Shown in pieces: positions 25,993 through 34,893 of a stretch of DNA of 64,000 nucleotides (position 1 is its first letter; the number at the start of each line of letters is the position of its first letter). The notes below the pieces were generated by a model. It searched no databases. It saw only the letters and a program-made list of their open reading frames with translations, and was not told the DNA's origin. The position numbers were made by a program, and so were the translations under genes. The stretch is from Massilia varians (GTDB lineage: Bacteria; Pseudomonadota; Gammaproteobacteria; Burkholderiales; Burkholderiaceae_D). The stretch is from the NCBI RefSeq assembly GCF_027923905.1, contig NZ_AP026966.1, positions 5,209,001 to 5,273,000 of the forward strand, in the 5' to 3' direction.

Positions 25993-26709
25993 ATGTCACG
26001 TCCTGCCCGTTCCCTCGCCTGCATCCTTTCCCTGCTGTTCGCCACCTGCGCCAACGCCGCCGCCCTGCCCGACCGCGTGATCCTGGTCGGCGACTCCACC
26101 ATGGCCAGCACCACCGGCTATGGCGACGCCCTGTGCGCCCGCTTCACGCCGGAGACCGCCTGCCACAACCTGGCGCGCGGCGGGCGCAGCTCGGGCAGCT
26201 TCCGGGCCGAGAAACGCTGGGACGAGGTGATGGATCTGCTGCGCCAGGGCGAGGGCTTTCGCAAGACCTATGTGCTGATCCAGTTCGGCCATAACGACCA
26301 GCCGGGCAAACCGGGGCGCTCCACCGACTACGTCACAGAATTCCCCGCCAACATGCAGCGCTACGTGGAAGAAGCCCGTTCGCTTGGCGCCGAGCCGGTG
26401 CTGGTGACGCCCCTGACGCGGCGCAGCTTCAAGAACGGCTACGTGCACAACGACCTGGCGCCCTGGGCCGCCACCGTGCGCGGCATCGCGCGCGCCACCC
26501 ATACGCCGCTGGTCGACCTGAACGCGCTGTCGCTGGCGGCCGTGCAGGAGATGGGATCGCAGGAAGCGGACAAGCTGGCGCGGACCGGCGCCAACTTCGA
26601 CTATACCCACCTCGGTCCGCTCGGCGCGGAACGCTTCTCCGGCATCGTGGCCAGGGAACTGGCGCGCACGCTGCCGGCGCTGTCCGCATCCATGCGGGGC
26701 GCACGGTGA
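25993..26709 (+). CDS. Secreted rhamnogalacturonan acetylesterase (CE12-like GDSL)
   Basis: The 238-residue protein has a signal peptide (residues 1-22, ending ANA) and an SGNH hydrolase fold: GDSTMAS (catalytic Ser), NLARGGRSSGSF, FGHNDQPG and the final DYTHLG with Asp and His. This arrangement is that of rhamnogalacturonan acetylesterases, which strip acetyl groups from pectin so lyases and glycosidases can act. AGGAG at 25979-25983 supports the start. Its TGA overlaps the GTG of the PL1-CE8 gene, so both are made together, and a TTGGTC operator precedes the unit. Confidence 0.87.
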   Translation: MSRPARSLACILSLLFATCANAAALPDRVILVGDSTMASTTGYGDALCARFTPETACHNLARGGRSSGSFRAEKRWDEVMDLLRQGEGFRKTYVLIQFGHNDQPGKPGRSTDYVTEFPANMQRYVEEARSLGAEPVLVTPLTRRSFKNGYVHNDLAPWAATVRGIARATHTPLVDLNALSLAAVQEMGSQEADKLARTGANFDYTHLGPLGAERFSGIVARELARTLPALSASMRGAR

Positions 26710-29700
26710 AGGCGCCGCTCGCCCTGATCGCGCTGGCCGCGGCCGGCGCCGTGGCGGCGCCGCTCACGCCGCCTCCATTCCGGCCGACGACGGCCGCCGT
26801 GCCGGTTCCGGCGGCCGAGCGCCAGCATGCGCCCTTCGACGGCTGGGCCGCGCAAGAAGGCGGCACCCGCGGCGGCGCCCTGGCCAGTCCCGCCCATGTC
26901 TACACCGTGCGCGACCGCGCCCAGCTGCTGGCGGCCCTGGGCGCCACCGCGCCGGCGCGCATCGTGCGCGTGGCGGCGAGCATCGACATGAGCGAGGGGC
27001 GTCCGTTCCGGAGCACCGCCGACCAGGCGCAGCGCGGCATCGTGCGCATTCCGTCGCACACCACCCTGATCGGCGTAACGCCTGGCGCCGGCTTCGTGCA
27101 CGGCAGCCTGGTCGTCGCGAACGTCGAACAGGTCGTGATCCGCAACCTCGCCATCCGCAACCCCTGCGACGTCGGCCCGGTCTGGGATCCGCACGACGGC
27201 AGCAAGGGCAACTGGAATTCCCAGTTCGACGGCATCAGCGTCTCCGGCTCGCATCACGTCTGGATCGACCATAACAGCTTCACCGACGCGCCGCAGACCG
27301 ACGACAGGCAGCCGGTCGAGAACGGCAAGATCAAGCAGTGCCACGATGGCGCGGTCGACATCACGCGCGGTTCCGACTTCGTCAGCGTCACCTACAACCA
27401 CTTCGCCGAGCACGAAAAGAACATGCTGATCGGTGCGGGCGATGGCGCCACCGCCGACGCCGGCAAGCTGCGGGTGACCCTGAAAGGCAACCTGTTCGAG
27501 CACGTGGCCGAGCGCGCCCCGCGGGTGCGCTACGGCCAGGTGCACCTGCTGAACAACTACTATGTCGGCGACCGCCAGCGCCCGGCGTACCGCCACGGCT
27601 ACAGTGTCGGCGCCGCCCACGCCGCGCGCATCATCTCGGATGCCAATGCCTTCGACGTCGCCGGCGCCACGAGCTGCAGGCAGATCGTGCGCGACCCGGC
27701 CTCCAGCCCCGGCCTGTTTGCCGACAGCGGCTCCCTGCTGAACGGCAAGCCTCTGTCGGAATGCCCGTTCGGCGCCGATGCCCGCTGGCGCGTGCCCTAC
27801 CGCTATACGGCGCTGCCCGCAAGCGAGGTAGCGCGCCACGTGCGCGAGCAGGCCGGCCCGCGGCCCCTGCAGGATGCGGCGGACGGCTATGCCGAGGCGC
27901 GCTTCGTTCCGGTCGCGGGCAGTACCTTCCTGCTGCGCGCCCGCCAGGACGCGAACGGCGACTGGCAGGGCGCCAGCCTTCAGCTGAGCGAGGACCGCAA
28001 GGTCTGGATCGTGGAGCTGCTGGAGTCGCGCGGCGGCGAGGTCAAGCGCATCAAGCAGGTGCGCCGCAACGCTTCGCTGCCGGGGGTGCCGGTGGTGCTG
28101 CGCTATGCGGCCGAGCCTGGAGCGCAGGACAATGTGCTGAACGTCTCGGTGGACGGCGACCGCGCCACCTGGCTGGTGGCGCCGCCCTTCCCCGCGCTGC
28201 GACCGGTCAGCTGGGAAGCCGGCGCGAATACCCTGCTCGACCTGCGCGGCGGCCCTGCCGGCACGCCGCCCGAGCGCGTAACCGTGCACGTCGGCGCCGA
28301 CCGCATCGCGCTGCAGGCCGGCGACACGCCGCAGACCGTCCGGGTCGGCGGCGCCGGTGGAAATGCGCGTATCGCCGCGGTCTCCGCCGATCCGCGCATC
28401 GTCGATGCCGGCGCCGCCGGCGGCGCCCTGCGCCTGGCGCCGCAGGCGGCCGGGCGCACCACGGTGACGGTGCGCAGCCTCGACGATCCATGGGCGCAGG
28501 CCGTGTTCACGGTCGACGTGGGCGCAGCCTTCGCCGCGCCGGCCGGCAACACCCTGCCTGCCGGCGCCGTCGCCCACCCGGCGCATGGCGAACGCGGTGT
28601 TCCGCCCGACACGTCGCTGCGCCTGGTCTTCGCCGACGAACCGGTGCTCACCGGCGAAGGCAGCGTGCGGGTCTACCGCAAGCGCGACCAGGCCCTGGTC
28701 GCGGTCATCCGCCCGGGCGAAACCGTCGTTGCGCTGGCGCCGCAAGGACGCGAGCGCCTGGTGCGCATGCATCCGCTCACGGTGCAGGGCAAGGAGCTGC
28801 GCGTGCGCATGCCGCAACTGCTCGAACGCGGCCTCGAGTACGAGGCGGTGATCGACGCCCGCCTGGTGCGCGCCAAGGGCTTCCAGGGCGCGCGCTGGTC
28901 CTTCCGCACCACCCCTTATCAGCCGGTGGGCGACAGCGTGACGGTCGACGCGCGCGGACGCGCCGACTTCCGCACCGTGCAGGGCGCGCTCGATTACGCC
29001 ATGACGCTGCCGCGCGACAAGGCGGTCACGGTGAACGTGCGCGACGGGGTCTATCCCGAGCTGCTCTACCTGGTCGACAAGGACAACGTCATGCTGCGCG
29101 GCCAGAGTCGTGAAGCGAGCATCATCCGCGCCGCCAACAGCGAAACCCGCAATCCGGGTTCGGGCAGCGGTCAGCCTGAGGGAACGGCCGGCATCGATGG
29201 CGGTCGCGCCCAGTTCCTGGCCCAGGATGTCGACTTGCTGGAAATCCGCGACATTGCCCTGCACAACAGCACCCGCCGCAGCGACGGCCATTCGGCCCAG
29301 GCCGAAACGCTGTTCTTCAGGAGCGAAAATGGCCGCCTGATCGCGCGCAATGCGCACTTCGTGAGCGAGCAGGACACGCTGCAGCTGCACGGCTACGCCT
29401 GGTTCTACAAGTCGCTCATCGAAGGCAACGTCGACTTCGTGTGGGGGAACAACCGCGCCGCCCTGTTCGAAGAGAGCGAATTGCGCACCGTCGGCGACAG
29501 CGCCAACCCGCAAAGCGGCGGCTACATCGTGCAGGCGCGCACAGTGGGCAGGGACGACCCGGGCTTCGTGTTCCTGCGTTCGCGCCTGACGCGCGGCCCC
29601 GGCCCGGCGGGCAACCTGCCGCCCGATGGCGCCACCTATTTCGCGCGCTCGCCCGGCACCGCCAACACCTGGGACAACGTGGCCTTCATCGAGTGCAGCG

Positions 29701-29903
29701 TCGGGCCGCACATCGCCGCGGATGCCTGGTATCGCAAGCCGCTGCCGAATCCCCTGGAGGGCGGCTGGCGCGAATACGGCAACCGCGCGCACGACGAGCA
29801 GCCGCGCAACTACGGCGGCGACCAGATGGACCGGGCGCAGGCCGAGCGCCTGTCGACGCGCGCCGCGGTCTTCGCGGGGCGCGGCTGGCATCCCCAGCCT
29901 TGA
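26706..29903 (+). CDS. Secreted pectate lyase (PL1) - pectin methylesterase (CE8) fusion
   Basis: This 1065-residue protein combines two pectin activities. After a signal peptide (1-18), residues about 45-360 form a PL1 beta-helix with WIDHNSFTD, CHDGAVDITRGSDFVSVTYNH and the catalytic-arginine segment ERAPRVRYG. Residues about 390-480 and 610-735 look like carbohydrate-binding and Ig-like (SbsA-type) spacers. Residues about 740-1040 are CE8: FRTVQGALDY, VNVRDGVY, the catalytic aspartates in SEQDTLQ and GNVDFVWGNN, and a late WDNVAF. Demethylation by CE8 would create substrate for PL1. The start is GTG 26706, overlapping the upstream stop by four bases (GTGA); no ATG fits the signal peptide. 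Confidence 0.92.
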   Translation: MKAPLALIALAAAGAVAAPLTPPPFRPTTAAVPVPAAERQHAPFDGWAAQEGGTRGGALASPAHVYTVRDRAQLLAALGATAPARIVRVAASIDMSEGRPFRSTADQAQRGIVRIPSHTTLIGVTPGAGFVHGSLVVANVEQVVIRNLAIRNPCDVGPVWDPHDGSKGNWNSQFDGISVSGSHHVWIDHNSFTDAPQTDDRQPVENGKIKQCHDGAVDITRGSDFVSVTYNHFAEHEKNMLIGAGDGATADAGKLRVTLKGNLFEHVAERAPRVRYGQVHLLNNYYVGDRQRPAYRHGYSVGAAHAARIISDANAFDVAGATSCRQIVRDPASSPGLFADSGSLLNGKPLSECPFGADARWRVPYRYTALPASEVARHVREQAGPRPLQDAADGYAEARFVPVAGSTFLLRARQDANGDWQGASLQLSEDRKVWIVELLESRGGEVKRIKQVRRNASLPGVPVVLRYAAEPGAQDNVLNVSVDGDRATWLVAPPFPALRPVSWEAGANTLLDLRGGPAGTPPERVTVHVGADRIALQAGDTPQTVRVGGAGGNARIAAVSADPRIVDAGAAGGALRLAPQAAGRTTVTVRSLDDPWAQAVFTVDVGAAFAAPAGNTLPAGAVAHPAHGERGVPPDTSLRLVFADEPVLTGEGSVRVYRKRDQALVAVIRPGETVVALAPQGRERLVRMHPLTVQGKELRVRMPQLLERGLEYEAVIDARLVRAKGFQGARWSFRTTPYQPVGDSVTVDARGRADFRTVQGALDYAMTLPRDKAVTVNVRDGVYPELLYLVDKDNVMLRGQSREASIIRAANSETRNPGSGSGQPEGTAGIDGGRAQFLAQDVDLLEIRDIALHNSTRRSDGHSAQAETLFFRSENGRLIARNAHFVSEQDTLQLHGYAWFYKSLIEGNVDFVWGNNRAALFEESELRTVGDSANPQSGGYIVQARTVGRDDPGFVFLRSRLTRGPGPAGNLPPDGATYFARSPGTANTWDNVAFIECSVGPHIAADAWYRKPLPNPLEGGWREYGNRAHDEQPRNYGGDQMDRAQAERLSTRAAVFAGRGWHPQP

Positions 29904-29948
29904 TGACATAACGCGCTCATCCCGGCCGCATCAACGCGCGCGCAGCGC

Positions 29949-29998
29949 TTGACAGTGCCGTTTACAGATGTAATCCTGAGTGAAGATTACAAATGTAA
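29949..29998 (+). promoter_or_regulatory. Promoter with two BlaI/MecI-type operators
   Basis: TTGACA at 29949-29954 and TAATCC at 29971-29976 make a plausible sigma-70 promoter. TTACAGATGTAA (29962-29973) and TTACAAATGTAA (29987-29998) are two TACA-NN-TGTA palindromes 25 bases apart, the form bound by BlaI repressors. The first covers the promoter spacer and -10, so binding would block transcription. Confidence 0.8.
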
Positions 29999-30009
29999 AT
30001 GGTGCTGTC

Positions 30010-30399
30010 ATGTCGAATCCTTCCCCCATCAACATCAGCGACGCCGAGTCGCACGTCATGGAAGTGCTGTGGCGCGCGCCCGGCCCGGTGGTGGCCGAAC
30101 AGGTCGTCGTCGCCCTGTCCGAAAGCCAGCACTGGCAGACCGCCACGGTCAAGACCCTGCTCAACCGCCTGCTCAAGAAAGGCGCGATCGCGGCCGACAA
30201 GGATGGCCGGCGTTTCCTCTACCGCGCGGTGCTGCCGCGCGAAGCCTGGCTGGCGCGCGAAAGCGAAAGCCTGGTGCAGCGCCTGTTCGGCGGGCGCATC
30301 GCGCCCCTGGTCGCGCATTTCGGCAGCCAGAAGAAGCTGTCGCAGGCCGACATCCGGGAACTGCGCAAGCTGATCGACGAGCTCGATGATGGCAAGTGA
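30010..30399 (+). CDS. blaI: BlaI/MecI-family transcriptional repressor
   Basis: The 129-residue repressor has the winged-helix domain (ISDAESHVMEVLWR, VVVALSESQHWQTATVKTLLNRLLKKGAI region, residues 8-60) and a helical dimerisation tail with SQADIRELRKLIDEL. In classical systems a BlaR1 membrane protease cleaves such repressors when beta-lactam is sensed. Two BlaI-type palindromes lie in its promoter, so it is autoregulated. ATG 30010 is chosen because the longer frame starts inside an operator. Its 3' end overlaps the next gene by 14 bases; that gene seems to be a BlaR1 lacking its protease, so how this repressor is relieved is unclear. Confidence 0.87.
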   Translation: MSNPSPINISDAESHVMEVLWRAPGPVVAEQVVVALSESQHWQTATVKTLLNRLLKKGAIAADKDGRRFLYRAVLPREAWLARESESLVQRLFGGRIAPLVAHFGSQKKLSQADIRELRKLIDELDDGK

Positions 30400-30805
30400 G
30401 CTCATGCCCCTGGTGTTGCGCGCCGCGCTGCTCGCCGGCCTGGCCATCCTGATCCTGCTGGCAGTGCGCAAGCCGCTGCGGCGCTATTCGGTGGCGATGG
30501 TTATTGGCGATGCGAACAGTTCATCGGTCGCTTTCCAGGTCAATGCGGATGGCTTCGAGGGAGATGGCAAGCATTCCATTCCGCGCGTGCTGACACCGGC
30601 CGGCGAAAAGTTCAGCGTGAGCACCGGCGAATGGCGCCTCGACATGATCGTCCGCCCGACCGATACGCCCGACAAGGTCTGGCTGACCGGTAAACTCTTC
30701 AAGGGCGCGGCCCTGGTGACGGCGCCGACCTTGCTGGCCCGCGTCAGGGTCGGCGAGGGCGACAAAGCCTTCAGCATGGCGATGACGGTGACGCCACAAC
30801 CGTAA
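30386..30805 (+). pseudogene. Internally deleted BlaR1/M56-type sensor remnant
   Basis: The 139-residue frame sits where blaR1 normally follows blaI. Residues 1-33 (PLVLRAALLAGLAILILLAVRKPLRR region) look like the first membrane helix and loop of a BlaR1-type M56 protein. From about residue 35 the sequence is instead a soluble beta-rich stretch (RVLTPAGEKFSVSTGEW, DKVWLTGKLFKGAALVTAPT) of the kind I associate with C-terminal periplasmic tails of such sensors. The HExxH zinc protease core and the remaining helices are absent, consistent with an in-frame internal deletion. It could instead be a small intact membrane-anchored protein of unknown role. The parent family of the tail is from memory. 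Confidence 0.5.
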
Positions 30806-30823
30806 ACACGACGCCGTTAGCAT

Positions 30824-30898
30824 ATAATTGGTTGGTCCACTTGCAACAATACCCGCGCCAAACTAAGATTCGCTGTTTGGCATCGGCCAACCAATTAT
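30824..30898. promoter_or_regulatory. Nested palindromes in the second gntR promoter
   Basis: ATAATTGGTTGG (30824-30835) and its exact complement CCAACCAATTAT (30887-30898) enclose a second perfect inverted repeat, GCCAAAC (30857-30863) and GTTTGGC (30875-30881). TTGGTCCAC at 30832-30840 resembles a half of the TTGGTC operator. The region lies 17 bases upstream of the regulator's ATG, fitting autoregulation. Confidence 0.6.
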
Positions 30899-30914
30899 CA
30901 CGACGGACCCATCG

Positions 30915-31613
30915 ATGAAGAAAACCGCTGCGCTGAACGACAACAGCGTCAACGAGCCACGGCTGTACCGGGTGGTCTCGGCCAAGATCGAGGAGCTGAT
31001 CCGCGCCGAAAACATCCGCCCTGGCGAGCGCCTGCCGGCCGAACGCGAGCTGGCCACCAAGCTCGGCGTCAGCCGCACCTCCCTGCGCGAAGCCCTGATC
31101 GCCCTGGAACTGGGCGGCACGGTCGAAGTGCGCGGCGGCTCGGGGGTGTACGTCAGCGAACAGGCCCAGCCCCAGGCCGAGGTGCCGACCGTCGGGCCGG
31201 GGCCGTTCGAAGTGCTGGCCGCGCGCCGCCTGATCGAGGTCGAAGTCGCGGCGCTGGCCGCCAAGCACGCCAGCGACTCGGCCATCGACGCCATCCTGCG
31301 CGCGGTGGAAGAGATGGAGCAGCACCACGAAGACCGCAGCGGCAACGAATCGGCCGACCGCAACTTCCACCTGGCGATCGCACGCGCCACCGGCAACAGC
31401 GCGATGGTCGGCGTGATCGAATACCTGTGGAGCCAGCGCGGCTCGCTCTGGCACAAGCTGAAGGAACACTTCCAGACCGAAGAACTGCGCCAGCAGACCC
31501 TGATCGACCACCGCAACATCTTCGCCGCCATCGCCTCGCACGACGTGGCCGGCGCCCGCACCGCGATGCGCGCCCACCTCGACCGCGTGACCCGTACGTT
31601 CTCGCGCGGCTGA
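30915..31613 (+). CDS. FadR-subfamily GntR regulator, likely controller of the pectin genes
   Basis: The 232-residue protein has a winged helix at about residues 18-85 (IEELIRAENIRPGERLPAER, VSRTSLREALIALELGGTVEV) and a C-terminal FCD domain with NESADRNFHLAIARATGN and DHRNIFAAIASHDVAGARTAM. It stands alone between the BlaI pair and a TonB-dependent receptor. Its promoter holds palindromes containing ATTGG/CCAAT motifs like those before the pectin operons, so it is the best candidate for binding the TTGGTC-N-GACCAA sites. The start at 30915 gives normal family length; no strong ribosome binding site is visible. A terminator follows. Confidence 0.88.
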   Translation: MKKTAALNDNSVNEPRLYRVVSAKIEELIRAENIRPGERLPAERELATKLGVSRTSLREALIALELGGTVEVRGGSGVYVSEQAQPQAEVPTVGPGPFEVLAARRLIEVEVAALAAKHASDSAIDAILRAVEEMEQHHEDRSGNESADRNFHLAIARATGNSAMVGVIEYLWSQRGSLWHKLKEHFQTEELRQQTLIDHRNIFAAIASHDVAGARTAMRAHLDRVTRTFSRG

Positions 31614-31626
31614 TTCCTCCTGTCAG

Positions 31627-31645
31627 GCCGGGCCCTCGGCCCGGC
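31627..31645 (+). terminator. Hairpin terminator after the second gntR gene
   Basis: GCCGGGCC and GGCCCGGC pair around CTC and are followed by a pyrimidine-rich tract. It begins 14 bases after the regulator stop. Confidence 0.65.
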
Positions 31646-31995
31646 TCCCTCCCTTTCCCGCCTTCTCCGCACCCTGCGCTTCCAGGTCGCCGACTGTCCT
31701 GTAAGCATTATCGTTCGAATAATTGGTCCAACCAAATTGTATTTACTAACTAGCCAGAAAATAACTGGCTTGTCCAGATTGCGAAAGCGGTCAGACCAAA
31801 GTAGAATCTACTACAGACCAATCAATCATCTGCTGATCCCCCGACGCCTTCGCACGAGGATGGCCTGCCGCGGACAACAGCACTGTGCATTGGACGGCAG
31901 TGGCCTCGTCACCACCGCGCGGATACCTGGCGTATCCTTTCGCGCGATCCAGGGACACACCCGGACGCAATTCTGATTTGAGCAGGAGACTCGCA
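31646..31995 (+). promoter_or_regulatory. Receptor promoter region with TTGGTC-type operators
   Basis: This stretch of 350 bases precedes the first TonB-dependent receptor. TTGGTCCAACCAA at 31723-31735 is a clean copy of the shared palindrome, flanked by AATAA and ATT. GCGGTCAGACCAA at 31787-31799 is a weaker second copy. CTGGCTTGTCCAG at 31765-31777 may be a third, diverged one. The rest, 31850-31980, can be read through as the N-terminal extension of the receptor frame but lacks signal-peptide character and is taken as untranslated leader. Confidence 0.6.
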
Positions 31996-34803
31996 GTGAA
32001 ACAAACTCGTATCACCGAACAACGCTTCCTTCTGTCGGCAATCACTGCCGCAGTGCTGACCCTGACCAACACCGCCATCGCGCAGGACGCGCCGATGCAG
32101 CGTGTCGAAGTGACCGGTTCCTCGATCAAGCGCCTCGCCACCGAGAATGCCCTTCCGCTGACCACCTACAAGGCCGAAGAACTGACCAACCAGGGCCTGA
32201 CCACGATGACGGAAGTCGCCGTGGCCCTGACCGTCGCGGCGACCAACGAACCGGTCGGCGGCGGCGGCGGCGGCACCATGATCAACATGCGCGGCCTGAA
32301 CACCAACCGCACCCTGGTGCTGCTGAACGGCCGCCGCCTGGCCAACGAGGCGCTGGGCGCCAGCTCGGTCAACGTCGACGTGATCCCGATGGCCGCCATC
32401 GAGCGCGTCGAAGTGCTGCGCGACGGCGCCTCGGCGCTGTACGGCACCGACGCGATCGCCGGCGTGGTCAACTTCATCACCAAGAAATCGGTGCAGGACG
32501 TGACCGTCCACGCCAGCACGGTGCAGCCGCAAAAGTCCGGGGGCGGCGACCAGAAGCGCGTGACCCTGATCGCCGGCAAGGGCGACATGGCCACCGACGG
32601 CTGGAACGTCTACACCGCCTTCAGCGCCCAGCGCCGCGAGTCGCTGATGCAGAAGGACCGCCCGCAGATCTGGGATCCGGTCAAGCTGGCTGCGCTCGGC
32701 GGCAACCCGTTCACCTCGAACACCTCGGGCGGCTCGGCATCGCCTGCGAACTACACGATCTACCGCAACGGCAAGTCGGCCAACATCACCGGCAACCCGT
32801 ACTTCGCGTCCGGCTGCGTGGCGCCAGGCCTGCCGCAGACCACGGTGCCGTCGACCCGCACCAACGCCAACGGCGGCAAGACCTGCATTACCGATCCGAC
32901 CATCTACCCGCAGCTGCTGCCGGAGAACCAGCAGGTCACCCTGTTCACCAAGGGCAGCCTGGCCCATGGCGACGGCGGCGTGCTGACGGTCGAACTGAAC
33001 CTGTCGCGCTCGTACATCGACGCCATCAGCCCGCCGCAGCCCTTCGGCGCGAACACCAACTACGACGTGCGCACCGCCTCGCGCAAGCCCTTGATGATCA
33101 CCAAGGCCAGCAAGTGGTACCCGGGCGGCAGCGGCGGCGTGCCGGCCGTGGCCGGCCTGAACGGCGAAGACCTGGCGCTGACCTGGAGCCTGGACGAGCT
33201 GGGCGCGGCCAAGCTGCACGACGTGCAGAAGAATGCCCGCCTGGTCGTGGCCGATGAAGGCCAAGTCAAGGGTTGGGATTACCGCGTCGGCGCCAACTAC
33301 GGCTACAGCCACCGCGACAGCGGCTTCAAGGAAAACTTCGTGCGCACGCCCGGCGTGTACGCGGGCGTCGCCAACGGCATCCTGAATCCGTTCGGCGCAC
33401 AGGACGCCGCCGGCCGCGCCTACCTCGAGAGCATCTCGGCCGACGGCGAGGACTTCCGCGTGGCCGACGTGCGCCACTACGGCATCGACTTTAACCTCTC
33501 CCGCACGCTGATGGACCTGCCGGGCGGTTCCCTGGGCCTGGCCGTGGGCGGCGACTGGCATCGCGAGACCTACGAGGAAGATGCGCGCATGATCGGCGAT
33601 GAGGTGGTCTGGCGGGTCAACGGTTCGCCCGGCAACAACCCGAGCGGCGCGCGCCGTGTCGCCGCGCTGTACGCCGAACTCGACGCGCCCGTCACGAAAG
33701 AGTTGAACCTGAACTTCGCCGTGCGCGGCGACCACTTCAGCGATTTCGGCTCGACCTTCAATCCGAAAGCCAGCTTCCGCTACCAGCCGATGAAACAGCT
33801 GATGGTGCGCGGCACGGTCAGCACGGGCTTTCGCGCGCCGACCCTGCCTGAACTGTACGGTGTGCCGCGCACGCTGGCGCCGTCGACCTCGAGCTGGGAC
33901 GATCCGCTGCTGTGCCCGAGCGCCACCCCGAACGTGGCCGGCTCCGGCACCCTGACCACCGATCCGCGCTTCGCCGGCCTGGGCCTGGACGCCGAGCGCG
34001 TCTGCAACACGCGCCTGACCACGCTGGTGGGCGCCAACCCGGAACTGGAACCGGAAAAATCGAAGACCTATACCGTCGGCTTCGTGATCGAACCGATCAA
34101 GAACTTCGTTGCCACCGTCGACTTCTGGAAGATCGACATGAAAGGCACCATCGCCCAGATCAACGAGGATTCCATCTTCGACAACCTGGCGCGCTACCAG
34201 GACCTGTTCGTGCGTAACCCGGACGGCACGCTGCAGTACATCACGAAGACGCGCCTGAACATGGGTGGCCTGAAGACCCAGGGCATCGACCTGAGCCTGA
34301 ACTACTCGTACCCGACCAGGAACTGGGGCCGCTTCGGCTTCTCGATGGACGGCACCTACACCGACAAGTACGAAGGCCAGAACGACGTCGGCAGCCCATG
34401 GGTCGACAGCGTCGGCCGGATCGGCGCCCTGTCCACCGGTTCCACCTCGGCCAACACCTACATCTTCAAGTGGAAGCACCAGGCGCGCGTGAACTGGAAC
34501 TACGGCCCGTTCTTCGCCCAGCTGACGCAGCAGTATTCCTCGACCTACGAGGATACCAACGCGCTGCCGACCCAGCAGCCGGGCCAGCCGTTCTACAACG
34601 TGATCGCACCATACCGCGTGTACAACCTGTCGACCACCTACAAGTTCTCGAAGAAGTTCAAGGTCGGCGCCGGCGTGAACAACCTGTTCGACACCGATCC
34701 GCCGCTGTCGAACCAGCGCCTGTCCTCGCGGGTCGTGTTTGCGCAGAACATCGCCAAGCCGATCGGGCGTGCCTTCACGCTGCGCGCGGACTACACGTTC
34801 TAA
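31996..34803 (+). CDS. TonB-dependent outer-membrane receptor (pectin oligomer uptake)
   Basis: The 935-residue protein begins with a long signal peptide ending near NTAIAQD. A plug domain follows (about 40-190: MQRVEVTGSSIKR, MINMRGLNTNRTLVLLNGRR, IERVEVLRDGASALYGTDAIAGVVNFITKK), then a beta-barrel ending in the terminal aromatic RADYTF. GTG 31996 is chosen because AGGAG lies at 31984-31988 and the signal peptide then starts at residue 1. A TTGGTC operator lies upstream and a GH28 gene follows 90 bases later, so uptake of galacturonide oligomers is the likely job. No inner-membrane oligomer transporter is adjacent. Confidence 0.9.
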   Translation: MKQTRITEQRFLLSAITAAVLTLTNTAIAQDAPMQRVEVTGSSIKRLATENALPLTTYKAEELTNQGLTTMTEVAVALTVAATNEPVGGGGGGTMINMRGLNTNRTLVLLNGRRLANEALGASSVNVDVIPMAAIERVEVLRDGASALYGTDAIAGVVNFITKKSVQDVTVHASTVQPQKSGGGDQKRVTLIAGKGDMATDGWNVYTAFSAQRRESLMQKDRPQIWDPVKLAALGGNPFTSNTSGGSASPANYTIYRNGKSANITGNPYFASGCVAPGLPQTTVPSTRTNANGGKTCITDPTIYPQLLPENQQVTLFTKGSLAHGDGGVLTVELNLSRSYIDAISPPQPFGANTNYDVRTASRKPLMITKASKWYPGGSGGVPAVAGLNGEDLALTWSLDELGAAKLHDVQKNARLVVADEGQVKGWDYRVGANYGYSHRDSGFKENFVRTPGVYAGVANGILNPFGAQDAAGRAYLESISADGEDFRVADVRHYGIDFNLSRTLMDLPGGSLGLAVGGDWHRETYEEDARMIGDEVVWRVNGSPGNNPSGARRVAALYAELDAPVTKELNLNFAVRGDHFSDFGSTFNPKASFRYQPMKQLMVRGTVSTGFRAPTLPELYGVPRTLAPSTSSWDDPLLCPSATPNVAGSGTLTTDPRFAGLGLDAERVCNTRLTTLVGANPELEPEKSKTYTVGFVIEPIKNFVATVDFWKIDMKGTIAQINEDSIFDNLARYQDLFVRNPDGTLQYITKTRLNMGGLKTQGIDLSLNYSYPTRNWGRFGFSMDGTYTDKYEGQNDVGSPWVDSVGRIGALSTGSTSANTYIFKWKHQARVNWNYGPFFAQLTQQYSSTYEDTNALPTQQPGQPFYNVIAPYRVYNLSTTYKFSKKFKVGAGVNNLFDTDPPLSNQRLSSRVVFAQNIAKPIGRAFTLRADYTF

Positions 34804-34893
34804 GCGCCTCCAGAGCGTGACCAATGCAGGGCGGACGAGCACCTCGTCCGCCCTGCGCGCGCATGCCGGCGCCTTCCAATCAAAGGAAACACC

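Noticed and set aside
26601..29909. Minus-strand open frame of about 1100 codons opposite the PL1-CE8 gene
   Set aside because: Composition is that of a reverse-frame shadow (Gly/Arg/Ala/His) and there is no ribosome binding site or family match.
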